Translations under genes and position numbers: made by a program
Shown: piece by piece, positions 9,275-17,601 of the stretch
Layout of the letters: each line of letters begins with the position of its first letter
Numbering within the stretch: the stretch's first letter is position 1
DNA from: Flavihumibacter soli
GTDB taxonomy: Bacteria; Bacteroidota; Bacteroidia; Sphingobacteriales; Sphingobacteriaceae
Assembly: GCF_010692725.1 (NCBI RefSeq)
Contig: NZ_JAAFZB010000096.1
Location: 62,001-126,000, forward strand
Reading direction: 5' to 3'
Length of the DNA: 64,000 bases
Notes under the pieces: model-generated
Seen by the model: the letters and a program-made list of their open reading frames with translations, nothing else
Databases searched by the model: none
Told to the model about the DNA's origin: nothing

Positions 9275-10459
9275 TTATAAATCAAAAAACTTCATATAAG
9301 TGGCCAGATCCTTATCGCCGCGTCCCGACAGACAAACGACTACAGTTTCCTTTCCGGTGAAATTCATTTTTTCTAAATAGGCAAGCGCATGAGCTGATTC
9401 AATTGCAGGGATAATTCCTTCGAGACGAGCACACAGTAAACCCGCCTGCATCGCCTCTTCATCTGTAATGCTGACATACTCCGCCCGCTTCACTTTAAAC
9501 AGGTGGGCATGCTGCGGGCCTATACCGGGATAATCTAAGCCTGCAGAGATAGAATAAGGTTCAACGACCTGACCGTCCGGGGTCTGCATCAGAATTGAGC
9601 GGCTTCCATGCAGTACACCTTCCTTACCAAGCAGGGTTGTCGCAGCTGACTCGCCACTGTCGACTCCCTTTCCGGCGGCTTCAATGGCTATCAGTTTCAC
9701 TTGCTCATCATCCAGGAAATGATAAAACATTCCCATCGCATTACTTCCGCCGCCTACACAGGCTAATACATAATCCGGCGTTTCGGAACCTGTTTTTTCC
9801 TGAAGCTGTTTCCTTGTTTCCTCGGAAATAACGGACTGGAAGCGTGCTACCATGTCAGGATAAGGATGCGGGCCAACGACTGAGCCGATGATATAGTGTG
9901 TATCCAGGGGATTGTTGATCCAATCACGCATAGCCTCGTTGGTAGCGTCCTTCAGCGTCTTACTTCCCGATGTGGCCGGAATAACTGTGGCTCCCATCAT
10001 TTTCATCCGGGCGACGTTAGGCGCCTGCCGTTCAATGTCGACTTCACCCATATACACGACACACTCAATGCCTTTTAAAGCGCATACTGTGGCCGTTGCT
10101 ACCCCATGCTGGCCGGCGCCGGTTTCAGCGATAATGCGCTTTTTACCCAGGCGTTCCGCCAAAAGGATCTGCCCCACTGTATTGTTTATCTTGTGAGCAC
10201 CGGTATGGTTCAGGTCTTCACGCTTCAGGTAGACCGTAGTACCGTATTTTTCAGAAAGCCGCTCAGCAAGAAATAAGGGCGATGGCCTTCCAACATAGTC
10301 TCTTAACAGCTGTTGAAACTCGGCCTGAAAGGCAGGTTCATGCATAATGTTCAGATAGTGCTGCCGCAAGTATTCGATATTCGGATAAAGCATTTCAGGA
10401 ATATAGGCGCCCCCAAAATCTCCGTAATATCCATTTTCATTTACCTGGTAGTTATTCAT
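9275..10459 (-). CDS. trpB: tryptophan synthase beta chain
   Basis: A 394-residue PLP enzyme that condenses indole with serine. The PLP-binding lysine is Lys90 in [16 protein letters not shown]. The glycine-rich phosphate cup is [12 protein letters not shown], and the C-terminal SGRGDKD segment is intact. Length and motifs match the TrpB1 type that pairs with TrpA. It follows trpF by 34 bp on the same strand. Confidence 0.97.
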   Translation of the reverse strand: MNNYQVNENGYYGDFGGAYIPEMLYPNIEYLRQHYLNIMHEPAFQAEFQQLLRDYVGRPSPLFLAERLSEKYGTTVYLKREDLNHTGAHKINNTVGQILLAERLGKKRIIAETGAGQHGVATATVCALKGIECVVYMGEVDIERQAPNVARMKMMGATVIPATSGSKTLKDATNEAMRDWINNPLDTHYIIGSVVGPHPYPDMVARFQSVISEETRKQLQEKTGSETPDYVLACVGGGSNAMGMFYHFLDDEQVKLIAIEAAGKGVDSGESAATTLLGKEGVLHGSRSILMQTPDGQVVEPYSISAGLDYPGIGPQHAHLFKVKRAEYVSITDEEAMQAGLLCARLEGIIPAIESAHALAYLEKMNFTGKETVVVCLSGRGDKDLATYMKFFDL

Positions 10460-10493
10460 ATTGATTTGTTTAGCATCCTCTCAACCATCGCAG

Positions 10494-11168
10494 TTAACAA
10501 GGATCACTGGTTTTATTGTTTTCTCTTAGAATTTGAATTGCCTGACTAAGCTGATTTATATCCTTAACAGCCGCGGCCGTCTCAAATTTACTGTTTAGGT
10601 CTACGGCATATAACCGTTCGTCATTCATCCGGTTCACCAGCTGAAGTTCATTTAAACCGATTCCGCCGCTCAGGAAATAAGGTTTTCTTAAGGTATACTT
10701 TTGAAGAACCTCCCAGTCGAACACTATACCGGAACCCCCATGACCCGAGGTTTTGGTATCGAAAAGAAAATAATCTACGGCGGCATCATACTTTTCGAGT
10801 ACCTCGAACTGAAAATCACTATCAATTCCGAAAGCCTTGATTAACTCTATATCGTACTGCTGTTCGTTCAGCATCCGGCGAAGGGAGTCACAATACTCAG
10901 GTGATTCCTTTCCATGTAGCTGAACGGCTTTTAAGGCATATCGCTCAACCTTTTCTAAAATGCCCACCTGACTCTCGTTTACAAATACACCTGTTATCAT
11001 AATGTCCGGTGGCAGCGTTCTCAGAAATACCGGGTCGATACGCTCCGCATATCTCGCAGAGGCGGGATAAAAGATCAGCCCCATATAATCTGGCTGCAAT
11101 GTAGCCAGGTTATGAATGTTCTGTTCTTCCCTCATGCCACATACCTTTATTTTCAACGCTCTTGTCAT
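10494..11168 (-). CDS. trpF: phosphoribosylanthranilate isomerase
   Basis: A 224-residue monofunctional TrpF barrel that isomerises N-(5-phosphoribosyl)anthranilate. The catalytic Cys is in KVCGMREEQN near the N-terminus. The catalytic Asp is in FLFDTKTSGHGGSG, which is followed by the phosphate-binding region FLSGGIGLNE and AVDLNSKFE. It is not fused to TrpC. It lies 21 bp downstream of trpD, exactly where trpC would sit in a canonical cluster. Confidence 0.95.
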   Translation of the reverse strand: MTRALKIKVCGMREEQNIHNLATLQPDYMGLIFYPASARYAERIDPVFLRTLPPDIMITGVFVNESQVGILEKVERYALKAVQLHGKESPEYCDSLRRMLNEQQYDIELIKAFGIDSDFQFEVLEKYDAAVDYFLFDTKTSGHGGSGIVFDWEVLQKYTLRKPYFLSGGIGLNELQLVNRMNDERLYAVDLNSKFETAAAVKDINQLSQAIQILRENNKTSDPC

Positions 11169-11189
11169 CAGATTTTTTCTTTGTGCCCG

Positions 11190-12182
11190 CTAAGCAGTCT
11201 GCAGCAGTTTATTAAAGCTATTCAGGGCACGCTTGCTCAGCAGGGACTCCTCCGCCTCGTAAAAGCAATCTGCAAAGCTACTGTCTGACTTAATTGTTCT
11301 AATGGCTATCGCTGCATTGCAAAGAACAACGTTATTCTGCTCCGTCGTACCTTCACCTTCCAAAACAGCTTTGAAAATAGCCGCCGATTCCGGGACTGTA
11401 CTGCCCCCCGATATTTTTGAAGGATCGATTCGTTCGAATCCCAGCGCTTCCAACGAATTAAGTTCTTCGCCCTGGTTAGTATAAGTTTTAAAGTCACATG
11501 TGAGGGATACTTCGTCATAACCCTCCAGGGCATGCAAAACGGTGTATCGTTTATGCTCCTTTTGATACAGGTAAGCAAATAAACGGGCGAGTTCCAGGCT
11601 ATAAACCCCTACCATTTGATATTTGGGCTTTGAAGGATTGACCATTGGACCCAGCATATTGAAAAACGTTTTAACTCCCAGCTCCTTTCTGATTGGTGCA
11701 ACAGTCTTCATGGCCGGGTGAAATATCGGGGCATGAAGAAAGCAGATGCCGGCATCCTCCACACTTCGGCGCAATACATCCGCATCCCCTGTGAACTTAT
11801 AACCCATGTATTCCATTACATTGGATGACCCGCAGCCAGAGGATACACCATAGTTTCCGTGCTTGGCTACCTTGTAACCTGCACCGGCTACCACAAAGGA
11901 CGCAAGTGTCGAGATGTTGAAGGTATCTTTTCCATCTCCGCCCGTGCCGCAAAGATCGATCAGCTCAAAATCATCGAGCATGGTAGGTTTGCAAAGTTCC
12001 AGCATGGCATCCCGGAACCCTTCAAGTTCTTCAACGGTCACATTACGCATACAATATACTGCCATGAAAGCAGCCATTTGCGAGGCATTGAATCTCCCTC
12101 TTGTCATGTCAGTAAGGATCTCCTTAGCCTCATCCTTGCTGAAGGTCTTCTGTTCAAATAAGTGATTTAGTATTTTTTTCAT
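11190..12182 (-). CDS. trpD: anthranilate phosphoribosyltransferase
   Basis: A 330-residue enzyme that transfers phosphoribosyl from PRPP to anthranilate. The PRPP-binding CGTGGDGKDTFNIST motif, the KHGNYGVSSGCGSSNVMEYMG segment (in two parts) and FFNMLGPMVNP are all present. I start at ATG 12182 (MKKILNHLFEQ); the frame extends seven codons further without family similarity. It is the first structural gene of the leftward operon and is preceded by the leader-peptide attenuator, so the start sits 48 bp downstream of the terminator U-run. Confidence 0.95.
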   Translation of the reverse strand: MKKILNHLFEQKTFSKDEAKEILTDMTRGRFNASQMAAFMAVYCMRNVTVEELEGFRDAMLELCKPTMLDDFELIDLCGTGGDGKDTFNISTLASFVVAGAGYKVAKHGNYGVSSGCGSSNVMEYMGYKFTGDADVLRRSVEDAGICFLHAPIFHPAMKTVAPIRKELGVKTFFNMLGPMVNPSKPKYQMVGVYSLELARLFAYLYQKEHKRYTVLHALEGYDEVSLTCDFKTYTNQGEELNSLEALGFERIDPSKISGGSTVPESAAIFKAVLEGEGTTEQNNVVLCNAAIAIRTIKSDSSFADCFYEAEESLLSKRALNSFNKLLQTA

Positions 12183-12229
12183 CTGCAAACTTCTGATCAG
12201 CAATTCAACCTTAAAATATTTTAGGACAT

Positions 12230-12256
12230 AAAAAAAGGGTTACCAAACGGCAACCC
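12230..12256 (-). terminator. trp attenuator terminator
   Basis: On the minus strand the RNA forms a stem with arms GGGUUGCC and GGUAACCC (one internal mismatch) around a GUUU loop, followed directly by seven U residues. It lies between the leader peptide stop (12292) and the trpD start (12182) with no structural gene upstream on that strand, so its role is most likely premature termination of the trp leader transcript. The 5' arm can instead pair with GGCAAUC at 12298-12304 inside the leader peptide gene. Confidence 0.85.
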
Positions 12257-12291
12257 TAAAAGTCTATTATATTTTTTAAAACATACACACT

Positions 12292-12357
12292 TTACCTGAT
12301 TGCCAAACGATCGATCGTATGCCACCAGTAACCTGCAAGTATGTTATTTATCTTCAT
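12292..12357 (-). CDS. trpL: trp operon leader peptide with tandem Trp codons
   Basis: A 21-codon reading frame, too short for usual gene finding. It begins MKINNILAGYWWHT and ends with TAA. Residues 11 and 12 are consecutive tryptophans (TGG TGG, plus-strand CCACCA at 12322-12327). It lies directly before an intrinsic terminator and trpD. In classical attenuation a ribosome stalls at Trp codons when charged tRNA-Trp is scarce. Here a stall would leave the downstream segment GGCAAUC (codons 18-20) free to pair with GGUUGCC in the terminator's 5' arm (seven pairs, one G-U), which would block termination. The peptide itself need have no function. The codon content and position are direct observations; the mechanism is inferred. 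Confidence 0.82.
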   Translation of the reverse strand: MKINNILAGYWWHTIDRLAIR

Positions 12358-12363
12358 GCATGG

Positions 12364-12395
12364 CAAATATGCCGAATCTTTTTCTGTGCTCCAAA
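12364..12395 (-). promoter_or_regulatory. candidate promoter of the trp leader transcript
   Basis: On the minus strand TTTG (12395-12392) is followed after 20 nt by CATATTTG (12371-12364), one mismatch from the Bacteroidetes -7 consensus TAnnTTTG. Transcription would begin at about 12359, only a few bases before the leader peptide ATG at 12357. No experimental data are available. Confidence 0.45.
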
Positions 12396-12417
12396 CGATT
12401 TTTAACTATTTTTAGAC

Positions 12418-13302
12418 ATGAAGCCTACCCGTAGATCACGCCACCTTCTTTATTTACGTGTCAGATTGGGGCGCGCTGTATTAATTGCGCTTGGGGTTCT
12501 GCTTGCGGCCTTCGGACTTAAAGGTTTCCTCGTTCCCAATCATTTCATTGACGGAGGTATTACAGGCATATCGCTTCTGACAGCCCAGCTGACCGGCGTG
12601 CCGGTTTCCTTATGGCTTATACTGTTCAACAGTCCCTTTATCTATCTCGGAATGAAGCAAATCAGTTACGGATTTGCCTTCAAGACCGCCTTAGCGATAA
12701 TTTCCCTGGCACTGGTCATCTATTTCATTGATTTCCCCGTGATCACAAACGACAAATTACTCATTTCCATATTTGGTGGTTTTTTCCTTGGCTCAGGTAT
12801 CGGGCTTGCTATCAGGGGTGGCGCAGTGATCGATGGAACAGAGATCCTTGCCGTTTACATAAACCGTAAAAGCGTTTTGTCAATGGGCGATATTATCCTG
12901 CTGATCAATGTGTTCATTTTTATCTTCGCAGCCTTTATTCTCGGTATCGAAACTGCTTTGTATTCTATCCTAACTTATCTTTCAGCCTCAAAAACCGTTG
13001 ATTTCATCATCCAGGGAATCGAAGAGTATACAGGTGTTACGATCATTTCGAATAAAAGCGTTGCAGTTAAGGAAATGATCACCGAGCAACTTGGCCGGGG
13101 TGTGACGATCTATAAAGGTGAAAAAGGGTTGGGCGACCAGTTTAAAAGCAAGGACATTGATATCATATTCACAGTTGTCACCCGGCTTGAACTTTCAAAA
13201 CTTAAAAATGAAGTGGAGCGGATTGATCACAAAGCCTTTATGGTCATGAACCCAATTAATGATACCAAGGGGGGATTGATTAAAAAAAGGCCTCTTCACT
13301 AA
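12418..13302 (+). CDS. YitT family membrane protein
   Basis: A 294-residue protein with about five hydrophobic segments in the first 190 residues, followed by a cytosolic DUF2179 domain (about 205-285, VTIYKGEKGLG and FTVVTRLELSKLKNEVE). The segment FLVPNHFIDGGITGISLL is a YitT signature. The transport or regulatory role of these proteins is not established. The ATG is 3 bp after a -7-like box TATTTTTA (12407-12414), so the mRNA may be leaderless. It diverges from the trp leader and its 3' end overlaps the next minus-strand gene by 4 bp. Confidence 0.88.
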   Translation: MKPTRRSRHLLYLRVRLGRAVLIALGVLLAAFGLKGFLVPNHFIDGGITGISLLTAQLTGVPVSLWLILFNSPFIYLGMKQISYGFAFKTALAIISLALVIYFIDFPVITNDKLLISIFGGFFLGSGIGLAIRGGAVIDGTEILAVYINRKSVLSMGDIILLINVFIFIFAAFILGIETALYSILTYLSASKTVDFIIQGIEEYTGVTIISNKSVAVKEMITEQLGRGVTIYKGEKGLGDQFKSKDIDIIFTVVTRLELSKLKNEVERIDHKAFMVMNPINDTKGGLIKKRPLH

Positions 13303-13694
13303 AGAACATTACTGGTTTCCTTTCCGGGATGTGTGAATAAAACATAGCCGAATAGAGCGGCCAGTATCGCATATACCAGTCCCGCGACCCAAAGAAACGG
13401 TATATTATTTTGGCTGGCAGATTTAAGCAGGGCCATACCTCCGATAAAGAAATGCGCGGAATTCCCAATGGCAATTGGCCTGCTGTATATCCCGCCTATG
13501 ATATTTGCCTTGGCCATCCAATTTAATACACCAAAAGAAAAGTATAGAGCACCTAAAACCTGAAGTATTAATGAAAGATTGCCGGGATTCCCGATGGCCG
13601 CCATTGTCATGATTTCCTCAGGTAGGAAAGTTAAAAGTAAACCGGCTACGATCATTAAAAGCGCACTGCCTGTCATCAAAATTCGGGTATTCAT
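13299..13694 (-). CDS. small four-helix integral membrane protein
   Basis: A 131-residue protein with four clear hydrophobic segments (about residues 5-25, 40-60, 75-92 and 100-122) and little soluble sequence. No catalytic motif is seen and I do not recognise a named family, although similar four-helix proteins of unknown function are frequent in Bacteroidota. It overlaps the end of the convergent YitT-family gene by 4 bp. Confidence 0.7.
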   Translation of the reverse strand: MNTRILMTGSALLMIVAGLLLTFLPEEIMTMAAIGNPGNLSLILQVLGALYFSFGVLNWMAKANIIGGIYSRPIAIGNSAHFFIGGMALLKSASQNNIPFLWVAGLVYAILAALFGYVLFTHPGKETSNVL

Positions 13695-13770
13695 ATCTGA
13701 AAGATGAAGTATAGTCTGGGAACAATCATTAGATGACCACAGCGACTTAATATTACATTATTACATATAA

Positions 13771-14211
13771 TTATAAATCGAGACTGAAGATCTTCTGATC
13801 TTTCAGCTCATTGAACCCAATGTGCCTGTAAAATTCGTGCGCTGCATGCCGCTTAATATTGGATCGAACCCTTATGCATCGTACAGATCTCTTCCTCGCC
13901 CAGTTAATCACGGCAGAAACAAGCTCTTTTCCGGCATGCTTACCCCTGGCGCCCTCGTCGACAACCAATCCCGCGATCTCAGCAAATTCCGCAGACTCTA
14001 CCCTGATGGTTAGAAAACAATGTATCCAGCCGATCACCTGCATATCATTTACGGCTACGAAAACACAGCTTTCCGGATGATCAATTACGCGCGCCAGGCG
14101 TTCACGAGCCTCCTGTATAGTCGAAGGATAACCAAGCTGACCTGAAAGACTGGCAATCGCCTCACTGTCATCCGTAACAGCCTCTCGGATAACGATACCT
14201 GTTTCTATCAT
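13771..14211 (-). CDS. GNAT family N-acetyltransferase
   Basis: A 146-residue protein with the GNAT fold. The N-terminal IREAVTDDSEAIASLSGQLGYP is followed by FVAVNDMQVIGWIHCF, the central strand EIAGLVVDEGARGKHAGKEL, which includes the acetyl-CoA pyrophosphate loop RGKHAG, and the C-terminal RHAAHEFYRHIGF. It transfers acetyl from acetyl-CoA to an amine. The substrate is unknown. It appears to be a single-gene unit. Confidence 0.88.
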   Translation of the reverse strand: MIETGIVIREAVTDDSEAIASLSGQLGYPSTIQEARERLARVIDHPESCVFVAVNDMQVIGWIHCFLTIRVESAEFAEIAGLVVDEGARGKHAGKELVSAVINWARKRSVRCIRVRSNIKRHAAHEFYRHIGFNELKDQKIFSLDL

Positions 14212-14316
14212 GAGCTACTGTAATTTTACTCTAAAATAATATTACGGCGACCAAAAAGAAATAGGCCAAACAATAAAAAAACGATGCTGTTTTTCATTCA
14301 CCATTTACCAGAAATC

Positions 14317-15177
14317 ATGAAAGAAAAACCAAGCAGCTTCCCGCCGCAGGAACAGCAGCATCAGCCCGGCAAGGAACACCAAATGACACCTCAACCCGAG
14401 TATATTAATAAGAATTATAAAGCGGGGGGAAAGTTACAGGGAAAAATCGCACTCATCACCGGAGGTGATAGCGGTATAGGCCGCGCTGTGTCCGTACATT
14501 TTGCCCGCGAAGGCGCAGATGTGGCAATCATATACCTGGACGAACAAACGGATGCCGAGGACACCAGGCAGCTTGTGGAAAACGAAAGCCGGCGATGCCT
14601 GCTACTGAAGGGTGATGTCACTGATCCCGGTTTTTGCCGGCAAGCTGTTGAACAAACCACAAAAGAACTCGGCGGCCTGAATATCCTCGTTAATAATGCT
14701 GCTCAACAATACCCAAAAGAAGACCTCAGAGAGATCGACCCTGCGCAGCTGGATAAAACCTTCAAGACAAATATCTATGCTTATTTCTATCTCACCCAGG
14801 AAGCGTTGAAACATCTGGAAGAGGGCGATTCGATCATCAACACCACTTCGGTGACGGCCTACCGGGGCAGCGAACATCTGCTTGACTATTCCTCAACTAA
14901 AGGTGCCATCGTCAGCTTCACAAGATCGCTTGGTAAAAACCTCGCGCCTAAAAAGATCCGCGTTAACGGCGTAGCTCCCGGACCTGTCTGGACGCCCCTC
15001 ATCGTGTCCAGTTTTGATGATGAACATATAAAGAAATTTGGCTCAGACACTCCTATGGGCCGCGCCGGACAACCCTCGGAGATAGCGCCGGCATATGTGT
15101 ATCTGGCCTGCAATGACTCTTCATATGTGACCGGGCAGATAATCCACATCAACGGTGGCGAGGTTGTGGGAGGCTGA
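14317..15177 (+). CDS. SDR family oxidoreductase (YdaD/YhdF-like, general-stress type)
   Basis: A 286-residue short-chain dehydrogenase with the long polar N-terminal leader (KPSSFPPQEQQHQPGKEHQM, about 40 residues) typical of the Bacillus GS39/YhdF/YdaD group. Motifs are the cofactor loop TGGDSGIGRA, NNAAQQ, catalytic Ser in INTTSVTAYRG and the YSSTK active site, plus NGVAPGPVWTPL. I start at ATG 14317 (MKEKPSSF); the upstream Met at 14284 adds an unlikely 11 residues. The following four-helix DUF2383 protein fits a stress-response neighbourhood, but this is inference. Confidence 0.9.
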   Translation: MKEKPSSFPPQEQQHQPGKEHQMTPQPEYINKNYKAGGKLQGKIALITGGDSGIGRAVSVHFAREGADVAIIYLDEQTDAEDTRQLVENESRRCLLLKGDVTDPGFCRQAVEQTTKELGGLNILVNNAAQQYPKEDLREIDPAQLDKTFKTNIYAYFYLTQEALKHLEEGDSIINTTSVTAYRGSEHLLDYSSTKGAIVSFTRSLGKNLAPKKIRVNGVAPGPVWTPLIVSSFDDEHIKKFGSDTPMGRAGQPSEIAPAYVYLACNDSSYVTGQIIHINGGEVVGG

Positions 15178-15252
15178 GGATCAGTTCTTTACACATTATC
15201 TAAAACTAAGTAGATAAAAAGGAGTTAGTTATCTGTACCAACACAAAAAACT

Positions 15253-15705
15253 ATGGAAAGCATTGAAAATTCAGTTGAAATCCTAAATGACTTAGTGGAA
15301 ATAAATAATGATCGTATTGTAGGCTATGAACGTGCGATTGAAGAAACAGAGACCGAAGATGCCGATCTCAAAAGTATATTTACTCAGATGGCATCAGAAA
15401 GCCGCCAGTATAAACAGGAGCTGACAGAAGTGATCGCTGGCCTTGGCGGTGAGATCGAAACAGGCACAACCGCAAGTGGCAAGATCTATCGTGCCTGGAT
15501 GGATGTTAAAGCAACGTTTTCAGGCAATAGCAGGAAATCAGTACTAGAGAACTGTGAGTTTGGTGAAGATGCTGCACAAAAGGCTTATCGTATGGCCCTG
15601 GCAGATGAAGACCTTTCTTCAACTTACCGGGAACTTGTTATGCGACAGCAGCAAGCCCTTAAACTATCCCACGACAAAATTAAGCTGTTACGGGATCAAC
15701 AATAA
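15253..15705 (+). CDS. PA2169/DUF2383 four-helix-bundle protein
   Basis: A 150-residue protein of ferritin-like helical character without obvious iron ligands. Seen: long amphipathic helices, with conserved features SVEILNDLVEINNDRIVGYERA, GEIETGTTASGKIYRAWMDVKA (in parts) and EFGEDAAQKAYRMAL. This matches the PA2169 family (DUF2383), whose role is unknown but often linked to stress. It ends just before a bidirectional terminator. Confidence 0.88.
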   Translation: MESIENSVEILNDLVEINNDRIVGYERAIEETETEDADLKSIFTQMASESRQYKQELTEVIAGLGGEIETGTTASGKIYRAWMDVKATFSGNSRKSVLENCEFGEDAAQKAYRMALADEDLSSTYRELVMRQQQALKLSHDKIKLLRDQQ

Positions 15706-15716
15706 AGGTAATATAC

Positions 15717-15748
15717 AACGCCGGTCTGAAACTTTTCAGGCCGGCGTT
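15717..15748. terminator. bidirectional intrinsic terminator
   Basis: Arms AACGCCGGTCTGAA and TTCAGGCCGGCGTT (one G-T pair) around a 4-nt loop give a 14-bp stem between the convergent DUF2383 gene and the minus-strand esterase. The T-rich tail on the plus strand is moderate. Confidence 0.8.
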
Positions 15749-15752
15749 ATTA

Positions 15753-16598
15753 TTAGTTGGCTGCCATGAAATCCAGAATAAACCCGTAAACCTCGTTCCT
15801 TCTGAAGAACATCTGGCTGATCATCCCTACATGTTTCTTTTTGGGTATCTGTTTAAAAGAAGCTGTATTACCCTTCGCCACAAGCATTTCATACAGCCTT
15901 TTTGATTGAAGTTGTATCGCAGGATAAGTACGGCCCCCTACCAGGATCAGATAGGGATTCTTAACATTGTCGATATAGGTCAGCGGGGACCCTTTCTTCC
16001 AGTTCTCCTGGTCATCACTGAAAGTTTTAATGAAACTGGCGGTTTGTTGATTCCTTACAGCCTGCAGGAGGTACTCATGCATATCCAGACCAAATCCATC
16101 ATTTAATATGACTCCTCTGATCGGGTTATCTATCTCCTGGTTTCTAAAGAATTGCGAATCTGAGTTAATAAGGGCGGCAAGATGCCCGCCTGCAGAATGT
16201 CCCATCACGAAGATGCGTTTCGGATCACCACCATACCTGCTAATGTTTTGTTTTACCCATTTAATGGCAGCAGCTGCGTCGTTAGCCATTTGATGATATT
16301 GGTAATCGGGCGTCAGACTATAGTTTATGTTTACTTCAACCACCCCCTTATCTGCAAAATTACGCCCCAGCCACCAATAGGTTTCCTTCTTCCCGCTATT
16401 CCAGGAACCACCGTGAATAAAAACCAGGACGTCTTTTGGTCTGCCTTCAACCTCAGGGTGGTAAATATCTAAACGGTTGCGGGAGTCATTGATCTTGCTA
16501 TTGTATACAACATCCTTTTCACGTATGACCTTAGCTGATAAAGAGGCAGCGAAGGAATTGAAGAATAGAAACATGAAAAAGAAAAGTTTTAGTTTCAT
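15753..16598 (-). CDS. exported alpha/beta hydrolase (carboxylesterase/lipase, BD-FAE-like)
   Basis: A 281-residue secreted esterase-like protein. It begins with a signal peptide (KLKLFFFMFLFFNSFAASLS), then has the oxyanion-hole motif HGGSW (His62-Trp66) and the nucleophile elbow GHSAGG with Ser135. A late Asp lies in the VGGRTYPAIQ region, and the catalytic His is in KKKHVGMISQMF. The HGG plus GxSAGG pattern is typical of the carboxylesterase/arylformamidase-like group. I start at ATG 16598 so that the signal peptide is N-terminal; the open frame runs 15 codons further. The substrate is unknown. Confidence 0.88.
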   Translation of the reverse strand: MKLKLFFFMFLFFNSFAASLSAKVIREKDVVYNSKINDSRNRLDIYHPEVEGRPKDVLVFIHGGSWNSGKKETYWWLGRNFADKGVVEVNINYSLTPDYQYHQMANDAAAAIKWVKQNISRYGGDPKRIFVMGHSAGGHLAALINSDSQFFRNQEIDNPIRGVILNDGFGLDMHEYLLQAVRNQQTASFIKTFSDDQENWKKGSPLTYIDNVKNPYLILVGGRTYPAIQLQSKRLYEMLVAKGNTASFKQIPKKKHVGMISQMFFRRNEVYGFILDFMAAN

Positions 16599-16670
16599 AG
16601 AAAATCGATTGACATAAAATGGGAGGCAGGGAATATAATCCAACCCTTCTTCCTTTGCGACTCGTCCTGT

Positions 16671-17486
16671 TTAACGGATCAGCGGGTCTTTCTCTTTTGT
16701 GAAATGATTGTACACCAGGCCATCCAGCCATGCCGGCAGCACTTTGTTTAAAAATACAGTCAGCTTTCCCTGGCTGGTCATGATCAACGTGCGTTTGCGG
16801 TTAATGATCCCGTCAGCGATTATTTCAGCGACTTTCTCAGGCGGCATCATTTTCCCTTCATCCATACTGCTTTCTCCCTGAACCGTGCCGTCCTTCACTA
16901 AGGCCGAATTCCGAATGTTCGATGACGTAAATCCCGGCGAAGCGATCATCACATGCAGCCCTGTTTTCAGGTTCTCCACCCTTAGTGCCTCAAGAAAGCC
17001 GTTTAATGCAAATTTTGAGGCTGAATAGCCCGTCCGCCCGGGTAAACCCCGGTAACCGGCAATAGACGATACACCAACAACGGAGCCCCTGTTTTTCAAC
17101 AGCTCCGGCAGCGCATATTTTGTACAGTACACCGAACCCCAGAAATTAACGTCCATTAAATTACGTAAAACAACCAGGTCCAGATCTTTAAATAAAGCCC
17201 GCATGGAAATCCCCGCATTATTGATCAGAACATCAATCCGGTTGAACGTAAGCATACCCTGTTTAATTAGGTGCTCACAATCGGTTTCCTTTGAAACATC
17301 ACATTGCACGGCAACAGCTTTAATTCCGTACCGTTTCTCCAGGTCCTGCGTTATTTCGCAAAGCGTTACATATTGACGCGCGCCCAATACAAGATTGGCA
17401 CCCTGTCTGGCAAATTCCTCAGCACAGGCTTTTCCAATTCCCGAAGAAGCACCGGTGATAATAATGGTTTTATTTTTTAAAGACAT
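16671..17486 (-). CDS. SDR family oxidoreductase (classical short-chain dehydrogenase)
   Basis: A 271-residue NAD(P)-dependent dehydrogenase. Motifs: TGASSGIGKA at the N-terminus, DVSKETD, NNAGIS, catalytic Ser in VGVSSIAGYRG, and the YSASK active site, followed by ASPGFTSSNIR. The C-terminus (LPAWLDGLVYNHFTKEKDPL) is hydrophobic and resembles the membrane-associated DHRS7-like group. The substrate is unknown. It is read in the same direction as the esterase 72 bp downstream. Confidence 0.9.
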   Translation of the reverse strand: MSLKNKTIIITGASSGIGKACAEEFARQGANLVLGARQYVTLCEITQDLEKRYGIKAVAVQCDVSKETDCEHLIKQGMLTFNRIDVLINNAGISMRALFKDLDLVVLRNLMDVNFWGSVYCTKYALPELLKNRGSVVGVSSIAGYRGLPGRTGYSASKFALNGFLEALRVENLKTGLHVMIASPGFTSSNIRNSALVKDGTVQGESSMDEGKMMPPEKVAEIIADGIINRKRTLIMTSQGKLTVFLNKVLPAWLDGLVYNHFTKEKDPLIR

Positions 17487-17582
17487 GAAAGGATTAAGAA
17501 GGATAAAGGTTAAAGGTAAAAGGATAAAGGATAAAGGATAAGGATAAGGGTTAAAGGGTGAAGGTTAAGGTTAAGGTTAAGG
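17487..17582. repeat. AAGGATAA / AAGGTTAA word array
   Basis: About 95 bp of purine-rich degenerate tandem words on the plus strand, mostly GGATAAA in the first part and GGTTAA in the second, filling the spacer between recR and the SDR gene. There is no coding potential and no inverted symmetry. Confidence 0.85.
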
Positions 17583-17601
17583 ACAAGTGGAATTATCCAA
17601 G

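Noticed and set aside
11425-11440. GTTCGAATCCC resembles the T-loop of a tRNA.
   Set aside because: It lies inside the trpD coding sequence and no acceptor, D or anticodon stem surrounds it.
17487-17582. Tandem repeats considered as a CRISPR array.
   Set aside because: The units are too short and there are no unique spacers of constant length; no cas genes are present.
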